DNA of 64,000 nt from Runella rosea. Lineage in GTDB: Bacteria; Bacteroidota; Bacteroidia; Cytophagales; Spirosomataceae. The stretch spans positions 5,697,501-5,761,500 of the forward strand of contig NZ_CP030850.1 of assembly GCF_003325355.1 (NCBI RefSeq), written 5' to 3'. The notes under the pieces are model-generated. The model was not told where the DNA came from. It did no database searches and was given only the letters and a program-made list of their open reading frames with translations. Position 1 is the stretch's first letter. Every line of letters starts with the position of its first letter. Position numbers and translations under genes: made by a program. Below, piece by piece: positions 26,180 to 35,517 of this stretch.

Positions 26180-26995
26180 ATGTCTCTAGTATCAATCATC
26201 ACCATCAATCTCAACAACTGCAAAGGGCTAGAAAAAACCATCATGAGTGTAATTAGCCAGCGGTTTACCGATTATGAATTTATTGTGATTGATGGCGGGT
26301 CGAGTGACGGAAGCCTTGAATGCATAAGAGCGCACCAAAATTACATTCATTATTGGGTCTCTGAACCCGACAAGGGGATTTTCAACGCCATGAATAAGGG
26401 AATTGCCCAGGCCAAAGGGGACTATTGCCTGTTTTTAAACTCGGGAGATTGGCTGGTCGAAAATGTGTTGATGAACAGCTTTGGAGTTGATTTTGAGGAA
26501 GATATTATCTATGGAAATTCCTATCTGGCTCACGCTAACGGAGTCATTGAAGAATTAAAATATCCATCTCGGCTTTCTATGCGGTATTTTTTCAGTGCAA
26601 CCATTGGCCACCAGTGTACCTTTATCAAAAGAGCACTTTTGAATGCTTACGGTGGGTATACCGAGAAATTTAAAATTCATGCTGATTACGAATTCTGGAT
26701 TAAAGCGATTGTCATTGGCAATTGTACAGTGAAACATTGGCCTGTATTTGTATCTTATTATGACATGTCGGGAATTAGTTCTCGGCCCAATGAGTGGAGC
26801 CAAAAAGAGCATAAAACTATTTTGAATACGTATTTTTCAGCGAATATTTTGGCGGATTATGACTACTGGAAAAAACGGGAAAAGGAAATGGAGATTTTGA
26901 TGTGGTATAAGCGCCAGCAGACGTTATACCCACTCCTTGTGCTGTTTTATAAGGTGCTAAAAAATATCAGGAAGTTGCTTAAAATGAGCTATTAA
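26180..26995 (+). CDS. Glycosyltransferase family 2
   Basis: 271 residues. VSIITINLNNCKGLEKTI, FIVIDGGSSDGS, YWVSEPDKGIFNAMNKGI and CLFLNSGDWL place it with the paralogues at 22605 and 31068. It immediately precedes an HlpA-like glycosyltransferase (3-bp gap), giving a GT2-HlpA pair in the opposite order to the pair at 21661-23456. This looks like duplication and reshuffling, or repeated capture, of a two-gene module. Confidence 0.86.
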   Translation: MSLVSIITINLNNCKGLEKTIMSVISQRFTDYEFIVIDGGSSDGSLECIRAHQNYIHYWVSEPDKGIFNAMNKGIAQAKGDYCLFLNSGDWLVENVLMNSFGVDFEEDIIYGNSYLAHANGVIEELKYPSRLSMRYFFSATIGHQCTFIKRALLNAYGGYTEKFKIHADYEFWIKAIVIGNCTVKHWPVFVSYYDMSGISSRPNEWSQKEHKTILNTYFSANILADYDYWKKREKEMEILMWYKRQQTLYPLLVLFYKVLKNIRKLLKMSY

Positions 26996-26998
26996 GCG

Positions 26999-27928
26999 AT
27001 GTTTGAAGTTCCTATTTTATTGATTGTTTTCAACCGTCCTCAGGCGGCTCAAAAAGTCTTTAATGAGCTGAAGAAAATAAGGCCAAAATACTTGTTTGTG
27101 GCCGCCGACGGGCCAAGGTCCGACAAACCCGACGACGTTTTAAAGTGCGAGGCTACGCGAGAAATTTTCAAACAAATAGATTGGCGATGTGAATTGAAAA
27201 CCTTATTTCGCGACAAAAACCGAGGCTGCGGACATGGGCCCGCCGAAGCAATTACTTGGTTTTTTGAGCAGGTAGAAGCAGGGATTATCTTGGAGGATGA
27301 TTGTGTGCCTAGCGCGGGATTTTTCCCCTATTGTTCGACCTTGCTTAAACGCTATAAAGAGGATGAAACGATTTACATGATTTCGGGAACGAATGCCCTG
27401 AAATCGTGGCGACGGAGGAGAAGCTCCTATTTTTATTCGTTTATGGGGCATAGTTTAGGTTGGGCTACTTGGCGTCGTGCGTGGCAAAAATTTGACTATA
27501 GCATGGAAGCTTGGAAGACTCCAGAGGGGAAAAAAGCGATTCGAAAGGTCTTGAACAACCAGCAGTATTTTCGGCATTTTAAATTAGAATTTGACAAAAT
27601 TTATCTGGAAGAACCCAATGACGTTTGGGATTTTCAATGGCTTTTTGCCCGTTGGGTCAATGCTGGTAAAACCATTGTTCCTTCGGTCAATCTTATTTCT
27701 AATATTGGGTTCAATGCGGATGCCACTCATTCATTCAATGAGAACGATTTATTGGCTAACCTTCCTTTGAAGTCAATTGTATTTCCATTGAAACACCCCA
27801 GCAATAAATTAGATACCTTTTTTGATTGGTACGTTTTTGAACGATTTATTAATACTAAAAAACGGAGTTTTGTTAAAAAACTGTTGCTCAAATCGGTCAA
27901 ATTACTGCTAAAATACCGATTTATATAA
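26999..27928 (+). CDS. GT-A fold glycosyltransferase, HlpA-like
   Basis: 309 residues, a paralogue of the protein at 21661: PILLIVFNRPQAAQKVF, FVAADGPRSDKPDDV, GIILEDDCVPSAGFF, SLGWATWRRAWQKFDY, and a shared VNLISNIG near the C-terminus. Donor and acceptor cannot be read from sequence. It begins 3 bp after the GT2 stop and is followed 9 bp later by a GT4 gene. Confidence 0.78.
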   Translation: MFEVPILLIVFNRPQAAQKVFNELKKIRPKYLFVAADGPRSDKPDDVLKCEATREIFKQIDWRCELKTLFRDKNRGCGHGPAEAITWFFEQVEAGIILEDDCVPSAGFFPYCSTLLKRYKEDETIYMISGTNALKSWRRRRSSYFYSFMGHSLGWATWRRAWQKFDYSMEAWKTPEGKKAIRKVLNNQQYFRHFKLEFDKIYLEEPNDVWDFQWLFARWVNAGKTIVPSVNLISNIGFNADATHSFNENDLLANLPLKSIVFPLKHPSNKLDTFFDWYVFERFINTKKRSFVKKLLLKSVKLLLKYRFI

Positions 27929-27937
27929 ACTGTGAGG

Positions 27938-29185
27938 ATGACTCAGCGCAAACAAAGTATTTTAAATCTATCGGCAGTAGATTATGCAGGAGCGGGTAAA
28001 TTTGCCGTTGATTTTAATGATCTACTGGTTAACTCTGAGTACAATTCGTACTTGGTCGTAAAAGATGTCAAAACGGAAAACCCAGCTGTACTGTGCTATC
28101 CAGATCATAAACTTACGGCCCCTTTTGCCAAACTTTTCAGGAAAATAGCAAAAGTAAAATGGAGCCGAGTAAGTTTTGATTACGATTATTATTTCTATAA
28201 TTTATATGAACAGTATTCTGTCGTATCTGCAAAAAAAATCCTTGAATTAGTCCCTGTCAAACCTGATGTTATTTTTATTCATTGGGTGACTGATTTTCTG
28301 AATGCCAAAATTATTCATGAGTTATACAAACTGACAGGTGCGAAAATATATTGGCTAATGATAGACAATGCTCCCATCACGGGAGGGTGTCATTATCCTT
28401 GGACATGTAGGAGGTACCAGACTGATTGTGGCAATTGCCCCGCTATTACATCGCCTGAGGTTAAGTGGTTGGCGCAAAAGAATTTAGCGTTGAAATTAAC
28501 GTATCTACCCGAAAGTATGGGCTTGTTGGTGTTCTCCGAAAGCGATCATAAGAGAGCGCGCCAATCTGCGGTCTTTAGACACAAATCTATTTATAAACTA
28601 CTAGGTTTGGTAGATGAAAATAAGTTTGTCCTTGGTGACCAAGAAGCGGCTAAATCGCATTTTGGATTGGCTACTAATCATAAGGTAATTTTCTTCGGGG
28701 CGGCTTCATTGAAAGAAAGAAGAAAAGGAATGCACTTGCTTATAGAGGCCATTAAGATCCTAGAAGCCGAAAATGTTACCTATTTGATTGCAGGAAATGC
28801 TGCTTTACCATTTGAAAATCGCAGTATCAAAACCATTGGATATTTGGACGAAGGGCAACTAATAAAAGCCTACCAAGCCGCCGATATTTTTGTCTGCCCT
28901 TCTATTGAAGACTCTGGCCCAATGATGATTAACCAATCTATTATGTGCGGAACACCCGTCGTGGCGTTCAATACAGGAGTCGCGCAAGATTTGGTGCATA
29001 CTGGCAATACTGGGTACCGGGCAGATTTGGGTGATTATAAAGACTTAGCAAAAGGCATAGCACAACTTCTCCAACTGGACAAAACGGCCCGTAGGGTGAT
29101 GGGAGAGAATTGTCGAAATTTAGCAGTTTCACTTTACGGGAAGCAACCGTTCCATGCTCATATTGCCAAGCTAGTAAATGCGTGA
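27938..29185 (+). CDS. Glycosyltransferase family 4
   Basis: 415 residues from ATG 27938; a GTG two codons earlier is possible. The N-terminal acceptor domain opens SILNLSAVDYAGAGKFAVDF. The C-terminal domain has the GT4 donor-binding pattern: VIFFGAASLKERRKGMHLLIEA, YLDEGQLIKAYQAADIFVCPSIEDSGPMM and GTPVVAFNTG. A Cys-rich patch near residues 150-170 (GGCHYPWTCRRYQTDCGNCP) is shared with many WcaC-like enzymes and may bind a metal. It overlaps the next gene by 8 bp. Confidence 0.87.
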   Translation: MTQRKQSILNLSAVDYAGAGKFAVDFNDLLVNSEYNSYLVVKDVKTENPAVLCYPDHKLTAPFAKLFRKIAKVKWSRVSFDYDYYFYNLYEQYSVVSAKKILELVPVKPDVIFIHWVTDFLNAKIIHELYKLTGAKIYWLMIDNAPITGGCHYPWTCRRYQTDCGNCPAITSPEVKWLAQKNLALKLTYLPESMGLLVFSESDHKRARQSAVFRHKSIYKLLGLVDENKFVLGDQEAAKSHFGLATNHKVIFFGAASLKERRKGMHLLIEAIKILEAENVTYLIAGNAALPFENRSIKTIGYLDEGQLIKAYQAADIFVCPSIEDSGPMMINQSIMCGTPVVAFNTGVAQDLVHTGNTGYRADLGDYKDLAKGIAQLLQLDKTARRVMGENCRNLAVSLYGKQPFHAHIAKLVNA

Positions 29186-29927
29186 CATGATAAAATTAGA
29201 CCAGCAATTAGGCCGTATTGAAGAACTGGAATGGGATAGCCTTTTCTTTGGCCGGAGGATTGGCAAGATTATATTAAACACAAATCAAGACTTAGAAGAA
29301 CTTGACGAAACGCTTAATCGCGCTCAACTTCAAGACTACCAGTTGATTTATGTTTTTTCTTCACCAAGCATTGTTCTGCCTGCCTTGTTGCTTAGAAAGT
29401 TTGATAGCCAACTTGTTGATACAAAAGTTGTATATACGCAAAGACTCTCTGATGTATCATCCAGTGAAAGTTTCGACACTATTTACCCATTTAATTCAGC
29501 CGATGACCTTTCTGAATTATACAATTTGGCCTTTGAAAGCGGTCAATATTCAAGGTACAGAGTGGACCCATTTTTCACTGAACAAGATTTTCAAGGCCTT
29601 TACCGAGAGTGGATTGATAAATCAGTTCAGGGTATTATTGCTGATGAAGTCTTTCTGTATAAACTTGAGGGTAAGATTTTGGGCATGGTGACGCTAAAAA
29701 TTGTTGGGAATAGGGGTGTGATTGGCCTGATGGCCGTAGGGGCTGCGTATAGAGGTCAGGCCATAGGGAAAAAACTGCTCAATTATATTAAGAAGTTTTT
29801 AGCAAGTAAAGAAATAAGGCAACTAGACGTAGCTACTCAATTGGAGAATCGAGCCGCTTGCCTGTTTTATGAAAAAAACGGCTTTAGTATTGCTAGCGGA
29901 ACAGATATTTATCACGTTTGGTTATGA
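29178..29927 (+). CDS. GNAT acetyltransferase, WecD-like
   Basis: 249 residues. The N-terminal domain contains ELEWDSLFFGRRIGKI, typical of WecD (TDP-fucosamine acetyltransferase). The C-terminal GNAT domain has GVIGLMAVGAAYRGQAIGKKLL (acetyl-CoA pyrophosphate loop) and NRAACLFYEKNGF. In enterobacteria WecD acetylates dTDP-Fuc4N made by WecE. Here a WecE-like aminotransferase follows with an ATGA overlap, which strengthens the pairing. Substrate is inferred from family and neighbour. Confidence 0.82.
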   Translation: MRDMIKLDQQLGRIEELEWDSLFFGRRIGKIILNTNQDLEELDETLNRAQLQDYQLIYVFSSPSIVLPALLLRKFDSQLVDTKVVYTQRLSDVSSSESFDTIYPFNSADDLSELYNLAFESGQYSRYRVDPFFTEQDFQGLYREWIDKSVQGIIADEVFLYKLEGKILGMVTLKIVGNRGVIGLMAVGAAYRGQAIGKKLLNYIKKFLASKEIRQLDVATQLENRAACLFYEKNGFSIASGTDIYHVWL

Positions 29928-31096
29928 GTGCTATTGAAATACCCTTTAATAAGCCTTACCTCACTGGTAAAGAGACCGCCTATATTGTCGAGGCAGTTCA
30001 ATCGGGAAAAATTTCGGGTAATGGGTTATTTACCCAAAAATGCCATCGTTTTTTTGAAGAAAAATACGGCTTCAAAAAAGTTTTATTGACCACATCTTGC
30101 ACCGATGCCCTCGAAATGGCGGCCATACTGGCTAATATCCAGCCTGGTGATGAAGTCATTGTTCCTTCTTATACGTTTGTCTCGTCGGCCTTGGCATTTG
30201 TCAGACAGGGGGCAAAGATTATTTTCGCCGATAGCTATTCTGATAATCCCAATATTGATGCCACACAAATAGAATCTCTCATTACGCCCAAAACCAAAGC
30301 AATTGTCCCCGTACATTATGCAGGAGTTGCCTGTGACATGGACATCATTATGGAATTGGCAACTCGTTATAATTTGTTGGTAATTGAAGATGCTGCCCAA
30401 GCCATAGACGCCTATTATAAAGGCCAGCCTTTAGGGACTATTGGGCACTTAGCTGCTTTTTCATTTCACGAAACCAAGAATATCATTGCAGGGGAAGGAG
30501 GAATGTTGGCCATAAATGATGAGCGATTTTTGAAGCGTGCCGAAACGATTTGGGAAAAAGGTACCAACCGTGCGGAATTCTTTAGGGGTGAAATCAATAA
30601 ATATGGATGGGTAGACATAGGCTCCTCATTTTTGCCTTCCGAGATAATTTCGGCGTTCCTCTACGCTCAGTTAGAAAATATGGAGGATATTCAGCAAAAA
30701 AGAACGTCTCTTTGGAATTATTACCATGAAAAATTGAGTCCTTTGGCTGCTCAAGGTTTTATTCAGCTTCCAGCAGTCCCTAATTATTCGACCAACAACG
30801 CGCATTTATTTTACTTGATTTGTCATTCTATCAACGACAGAGAATCCCTCATAAAGCAACTGAAAGAGAACGGAATTTTGGCAGTATTTCACTATTTAAG
30901 CTTGCACAGCAGCCCATTTTACACCGCACAACACGATGGTAGGTTGCTTAGTAATTCTGATTGTTTTAGTGATTGTTTGGTGCGACTTCCTTTATTCTAT
31001 GAGCTGACTTTCGGTGATATAGACAAAATAACTACGCTCATTGAGCAAATATATCCTGAGTACAATCATGCCCAAGCTTTCCATTATTACCATTAA
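29924..31096 (+). CDS. DegT/DnrJ aminotransferase, WecE-like (dTDP-4-keto-6-deoxyglucose transaminase)
   Basis: 390 residues; the ATG at 29924 overlaps the preceding stop (ATGA) and is preferred over a TTG two codons upstream. IPFNKPYLTGKE, TTSCTDALEMAA, VPSYTFVSSALAFV, VVPVHYAGVACDM, VIEDAAQAID and the PLP-Lys in SFHETKNIIAGEGGM match WecE/RffA. It should produce dTDP-4-amino-4,6-dideoxy-galactose for acetylation by the upstream GNAT. RmlA/RmlB, needed for the dTDP-sugar precursor, are not in the window. Confidence 0.85.
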   Translation: MSAIEIPFNKPYLTGKETAYIVEAVQSGKISGNGLFTQKCHRFFEEKYGFKKVLLTTSCTDALEMAAILANIQPGDEVIVPSYTFVSSALAFVRQGAKIIFADSYSDNPNIDATQIESLITPKTKAIVPVHYAGVACDMDIIMELATRYNLLVIEDAAQAIDAYYKGQPLGTIGHLAAFSFHETKNIIAGEGGMLAINDERFLKRAETIWEKGTNRAEFFRGEINKYGWVDIGSSFLPSEIISAFLYAQLENMEDIQQKRTSLWNYYHEKLSPLAAQGFIQLPAVPNYSTNNAHLFYLICHSINDRESLIKQLKENGILAVFHYLSLHSSPFYTAQHDGRLLSNSDCFSDCLVRLPLFYELTFGDIDKITTLIEQIYPEYNHAQAFHYYH

Positions 31097-31868
31097 TTAC
31101 AACAACGTTGAGGGGCTGAAAAAAACCATCGAAAGCGTAGTGAATCAAACCTCTCAAGACTTTGAATATTTGGTCATTGATGGCGGCTCAACCGATGAAA
31201 GTGTAGAAATAATCAAGAGATATGCTGATAAAATCAACTATTGGATAAGTGAAGCCGATAATGGTATTTATCAGGCCATGAACAAGGGAATTGTGAAAGC
31301 AACAGGTGACTATTGCCAATTTTTGAACTCGGGCGATTATCTGATGGCGCCAGATGTGACCGCGAAGATGCTCGACAACATGCCCGACTGCAGTATTTTG
31401 TACGGCAATAAAATTCGAGAAATCAATGGTAAGATGCAGGTAGAACGCAGTTTTGCGGGCCGACAAGTGACCCTGTTTGATATGTATGTCTCTACGTTTT
31501 TTCACGCGCCTGCTTACATCAAAAAGACATTGTTTGATACCTACGGGTTGTACGATGAATCGCTCAAAATCGTGTCAGACTGGAAATTTTACCTCATTAC
31601 CATCGGATTAAATAACGAAAAAGTGGTGTACAGAGACATTGATTTAGTGTGGTTTGACCCCAATGGAATCAGTAGTACCAATAAAGCATTGGATAAACAG
31701 GAACGAAAAGTGGTCTTGGAACAGGTACTGCCGCCCAATATTCGGTTGGACTATGAAGAGTTTGCGCGTGACGGTCAAATCATGCGCAGGCTAAAAAAAA
31801 GTAAATGGGCTTGGTTTATGATCCTTAATCTCTACCGACTTTTTTTTAGAGTAGATAAGTATTTGTAA
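31068..31868 (+). CDS. Glycosyltransferase family 2
   Basis: 266 residues from ATG 31068, overlapping the WecE-like gene by 29 bp; an upstream TTG frame is unlikely because the first beta strand (KLSIITINYNN) begins right after this ATG. YLVIDGGSTDESVE, YWISEADNGIYQAMNKGI and FLNSGDYL make it the third member of the paralogous GT2 set (22605, 26180). Basic C-terminus. It may transfer the Fuc4NAc-type sugar made by its neighbours (inference). Confidence 0.86.
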   Translation: MPKLSIITINYNNVEGLKKTIESVVNQTSQDFEYLVIDGGSTDESVEIIKRYADKINYWISEADNGIYQAMNKGIVKATGDYCQFLNSGDYLMAPDVTAKMLDNMPDCSILYGNKIREINGKMQVERSFAGRQVTLFDMYVSTFFHAPAYIKKTLFDTYGLYDESLKIVSDWKFYLITIGLNNEKVVYRDIDLVWFDPNGISSTNKALDKQERKVVLEQVLPPNIRLDYEEFARDGQIMRRLKKSKWAWFMILNLYRLFFRVDKYL

Positions 31869-31879
31869 AATAATTGATT

Positions 31880-32635
31880 ATGAAGCAATTTCTTTCTGGA
31901 ATCCTTGATAAGTTAGGGTTTATGGTCGTTACCAAACGAAAAATAAAGACTTATCAGTTGGCAAAACTAGAACAAGAGTACCCTATGTTGGAAGACAAAG
32001 GGATATTTATAAAAGCGCGGGCCAACGGAGGGTTAAAGGAAAAACTGGTGGAACAAGGCAAAACACGCTGGCTAGAAATCGGTTGCGGAGGTACGTTTGA
32101 TGACTATTTTGTGTATATCGATTTGTTTCCCGAAACATTGGTCAATCAAAAAGGGAAATATTACCGGCTAGATATGGTCAATGCTACCGATGAGAGCCTT
32201 CAAAAACTCGGTAAATTTGACTTGATACGGATGCAGCACGTGTTTGAACATTTTACGCCTGAGGCAGGTAGAACGGTGCTGGAGAATTGCGCTAAACTCC
32301 TCAACAAAGACGGGTACATCCTCATCTCTACGCCCGATTTGAGAAAGTACATCGGATTTTATTTGTCAGGTCAAATCAGAAACAATTTTGATTGGGCTTT
32401 AAACAGAATCCCGAAAGATAGCCCTAACAGTTTCTATTTTTCCGTTTTTTCGCATAGCCTGCCGTTTGAAAAACACGAGTGGTGTTATGATGCCGAAGGG
32501 TTACTTTATCAGCTAGAGACGGTTGGGAAATTCAAAAACGCCCGAGAAATTACGCTCGAGGACGAAATGGCTAATATTCCTTTTACCCACAACCGGCCCA
32601 ACGAAGATGTTTGTGTGCTGGCTCAATTGAAGTAG
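31880..32635 (+). CDS. Class I SAM-dependent methyltransferase
   Basis: 251 residues from ATG 31880 (a TTG two codons earlier is less likely). RWLEIGCGGTFDDYF is a motif I variant, FDLIRMQHVFEHFTPEAG a motif II-like segment, and LNKDGYILISTPDL a motif III-like segment. This is the Methyltransf_11-type architecture frequent in glycan loci, distinct from the FkbM proteins here. Substrate unknown. Confidence 0.8.
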   Translation: MKQFLSGILDKLGFMVVTKRKIKTYQLAKLEQEYPMLEDKGIFIKARANGGLKEKLVEQGKTRWLEIGCGGTFDDYFVYIDLFPETLVNQKGKYYRLDMVNATDESLQKLGKFDLIRMQHVFEHFTPEAGRTVLENCAKLLNKDGYILISTPDLRKYIGFYLSGQIRNNFDWALNRIPKDSPNSFYFSVFSHSLPFEKHEWCYDAEGLLYQLETVGKFKNAREITLEDEMANIPFTHNRPNEDVCVLAQLK

Positions 32636-32642
32636 GTTACCC

Positions 32643-33647
32643 ATGAAAGTGTATCTTGACCCTTGGACAGATGTAGATTATACGGCATATTATATTCAAG
32701 GTTTGTATGAAATTTATGGCATAAAAAACGTTCAGTTTTCTAGTCGTTATTTTAATGGAAATAAACCTAATCGGGCATTAAAGTTTGTGGTAGAAAGCGG
32801 AGTGAGAATAAGCAGATACGTGATTGATTGGAGTGACGCAACCACCGTGGAGCGGGAAGATTATGAATGGTGCGATTTTTACGGCAAAATCAATTATAAT
32901 GAAAAGGCAACTCCCGAAGAATTAAGGGCCAAAATCAAAAAATTAGCCCCAGGTTTCGGTATCAAAATATGGAGTTTATACAATAGCGTGTTTCTTGCAG
33001 GTTCAAATTGTCTTAAATCAACCCCTCCCTTGAAGCAGACCAAGCGGTTTTTGTCAAAGTATATAAAGCAAAATAGGCATCTACCGATAGAAAGTTATTG
33101 TCCTGGACAATCAAAGGGCGATTATGTGTTCTCCGTGAGTGCCTTGTGGAACAGTGATGAATGGATTCGCAACGATGAAACTGTCAATTTATATCGTGCT
33201 CGCTTTTTCGAGGTCTGTAAATCAATTGAAAGCCTGCATTTTGAAGGCGGGTTTGTATATAGCCAAATCAAAAATAGGAATCCTCGTTTTCAACACTTAA
33301 TGTTGGATACGGATTGGATTTTGAAAGAAGAATACATCGCTAAAATCAAGGACTCAACCCTCGTCTTTAATACGCCCGCTTGGGCTATGTGCCACGGATG
33401 GAAGTTGGGGGAGTATTTGGCCTTAGGCAAAGCCATTATTTCAACACCCTTAATGAATGACTTGCCCGCTCCACTTGAACATGGGAAACACATTCATTTC
33501 GTATCTGGCGAAGAAGATGAGATAAAAAAAGCCGTTGAACTTTTGCTTAATGATAAAGAATACAGACAGCATTTAGAAAAAGGTGCGTATGAGTACTATA
33601 CAAAGTATGCCTCGCCTATTCAATCGATAAAACTTTTAGCTGAGTAA
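32643..33647 (+). CDS. Glycosyltransferase-like protein (GT1/GT4 superfamily, GT-B)
   Basis: 334 residues. The C-terminal half has a GT-B donor-domain pattern: STLVFNTPAWAMCHGWKLGEYLALGKAIISTP, NDLPAPLEHGKHIHFVSG, KKAVELLLNDKEYRQHLEKGAYEYYTKYASP. The N-terminal half (KVYLDPWTDVDYTAYYIQGL) does not match a common family I can name. Probably one of the repeat-unit transferases. It begins 7 bp after the methyltransferase. Confidence 0.68.
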   Translation: MKVYLDPWTDVDYTAYYIQGLYEIYGIKNVQFSSRYFNGNKPNRALKFVVESGVRISRYVIDWSDATTVEREDYEWCDFYGKINYNEKATPEELRAKIKKLAPGFGIKIWSLYNSVFLAGSNCLKSTPPLKQTKRFLSKYIKQNRHLPIESYCPGQSKGDYVFSVSALWNSDEWIRNDETVNLYRARFFEVCKSIESLHFEGGFVYSQIKNRNPRFQHLMLDTDWILKEEYIAKIKDSTLVFNTPAWAMCHGWKLGEYLALGKAIISTPLMNDLPAPLEHGKHIHFVSGEEDEIKKAVELLLNDKEYRQHLEKGAYEYYTKYASPIQSIKLLAE

Positions 33648-33735
33648 TTAAATTCGACTTTGAAGCTATTTTTTGGTGTATCAACTAAGTTCTCTAAAAT
33701 TTTAAAGAATAATAAATAGGGGAATAAAAAATATT

Positions 33736-34614
33736 ATGGTACTTGAAAATTTAGAATTTAAGATATTGAAAAAATTAAGATTACTAAATTTATTCAATGT
33801 ATCCAAAAAAATATCATACGCACGCCATAAAATTAATATTCCTGTTGTAGGAGGACTTGGATACCCAAATCTGTACTTAAAACCCAATTGGCTTTATATA
33901 CTTGTTGATGAGTTGTTCGTTTCAGATGGGCAAACGTTTATTGATGTAGGGGCAAATATTGGTCAAACCCTAATCTCAGTCAAGACCGCGGGGAAACAAA
34001 TAAATTATATAGGCTTTGAGCCCGCTGTATCGTGCTGTTATTACTTGAAAGAATTAATAAAGGTTAATAATTTTCAGAACTGCCACATTTACAATTTCGC
34101 ACTTTCTAATAAACTAGGGCAGATATTCTTGGAAAGGAATAATGATGCGGATCCTACAGCGTCGATTGTAGAAGAACTTCGACCTCAATTTTTCAGACTG
34201 AGAGATCCAATTATAGCTATTAATTTGGATGTTTTAGAACTAGACGCCTCCATAAATTGCGTAAAAATTGATATTGAAGGGGCTGAATTAGAAGCGTTGA
34301 GGGGTATGGAAAACCTGATTCGTAAGAATCGCCCCTATATTATCTGCGAAGTGTTGGATAGTTTTAGTGATGAAGTCTTTGAGTTTACCCAAAAGAGGGC
34401 CTCTGAGGTATGTTCTTTTCTTAAAGCACTCGATTATTCAATCATCCAACTGGTACAGGATGAGACAACAGAAAGGATTATTTCATTTCATAAAATTGAT
34501 ACCATTACTTTAATCCAATGGAATAAAAAAAGCCTACAACTCAATGATTATATCTTTTTCCCATCGATTAAAATAGAAATGATGACTGATATTTTAACTA
34601 AATTGAGTAAATAA
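33736..34614 (+). CDS. FkbM-family methyltransferase
   Basis: 292 residues. QTFIDVGANIGQTLISVKTAG (motif I), YIGFEPAVSCCYYLKELI, CVKIDIEGAELEALRGMENLI and RPYIICEVLD define a full FkbM domain. The gene is AT-rich and is preceded by an 88-bp AT-rich spacer with no clear promoter. It is the last glycan-type gene before the oxygenase and the lasso cluster. Confidence 0.86.
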   Translation: MVLENLEFKILKKLRLLNLFNVSKKISYARHKINIPVVGGLGYPNLYLKPNWLYILVDELFVSDGQTFIDVGANIGQTLISVKTAGKQINYIGFEPAVSCCYYLKELIKVNNFQNCHIYNFALSNKLGQIFLERNNDADPTASIVEELRPQFFRLRDPIIAINLDVLELDASINCVKIDIEGAELEALRGMENLIRKNRPYIICEVLDSFSDEVFEFTQKRASEVCSFLKALDYSIIQLVQDETTERIISFHKIDTITLIQWNKKSLQLNDYIFFPSIKIEMMTDILTKLSK

Positions 34615-34660
34615 CTTGCTTGTTTTTTTTGAAACGATAATTTAATAATCAATTCAAACA

Positions 34661-35464
34661 ATGAATATAGTTAACTTCAGCAAAGAAGAATTTCAAAACC
34701 AACAAATTGAAGCAGCTCATTTGGAGGAGATATTGAAAGATTTTCGCCGGGATGGCTATGTGATACTGCAAGATGTTTTTTCGAAAGAGTATATCAATGC
34801 GCTCTGTGCTGATTTCATGGGTACTTATGGGCATAACTTCTTGGAAGAAAATGACAGAAATGTTGTAAAAGTTGGCAATAAAAGAATTCAGGTGTCGGTC
34901 GAAGTAAAAGATGCATTCAACTCACCTAGCCTCTACGCCAATCCCTTTGTTCTCGCTTTTTTAAGAAGCATATTTAACAACTATTTTATCATCAGTGATT
35001 TAACCTGTGTGACTTCCTTACCGGGGGCGCAAAAAATGAGAATCCACCGGGATGGGACTATTTTTGATGGATTGGCTTTGGCACCTTTATTGCCAGCCCA
35101 TGCCGTCGGCGTACTTATTCCTTTGATTCCTTTCAATAAGCTGAACGGTCCCACCCGATATTGGCCCGGCAGTCATCGAATCAGCCAATTACTCGCAGAT
35201 TTTGAAGAAAATTTGAATTTCATTGAGCCTGAAATAGATACAGGCTCCTGTATTTTGATGGATCATCGACTGGTACACAGTGGGAATCCGAATCGGTCAG
35301 AACAAATCAGGCCTTTATTGTATTGCAATTATAGCTTGCCTTGGTATTTTGACTATATCAATTTTAAGTATGAGGCACATTTAATAGTTGACGATAAAAA
35401 CTTTGAAAAGATACCTGCTGATTATAAGCTCTTTTTTCAACGCAGAAACATGAAACTTTTATAA
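34661..35464 (+). CDS. Phytanoyl-CoA dioxygenase (PhyH)-family Fe(II)/2-oxoglutarate oxygenase
   Basis: 267 residues. The iron-binding facial triad is visible: His and Asp of the HxD in MRIHRDGTIFDG and the distal His in DHRLVHSGNPN, followed by the 2-oxoglutarate-binding Arg (EQIRPLLY). RDGYVILQDVFSKEYI is the usual PhyH opening. These enzymes hydroxylate small molecules or peptide-derived substrates. The gene lies 53 bp before the lasso kinase and after a methyltransferase, so the substrate could be a glycan precursor or the RiPP. Confidence 0.8.
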   Translation: MNIVNFSKEEFQNQQIEAAHLEEILKDFRRDGYVILQDVFSKEYINALCADFMGTYGHNFLEENDRNVVKVGNKRIQVSVEVKDAFNSPSLYANPFVLAFLRSIFNNYFIISDLTCVTSLPGAQKMRIHRDGTIFDGLALAPLLPAHAVGVLIPLIPFNKLNGPTRYWPGSHRISQLLADFEENLNFIEPEIDTGSCILMDHRLVHSGNPNRSEQIRPLLYCNYSLPWYFDYINFKYEAHLIVDDKNFEKIPADYKLFFQRRNMKLL

Positions 35465-35517
35465 ATGGTTGTTATTCCTAAGAGATATACGCTTATATTT
35501 AGGTTCTTAAATTTAGT

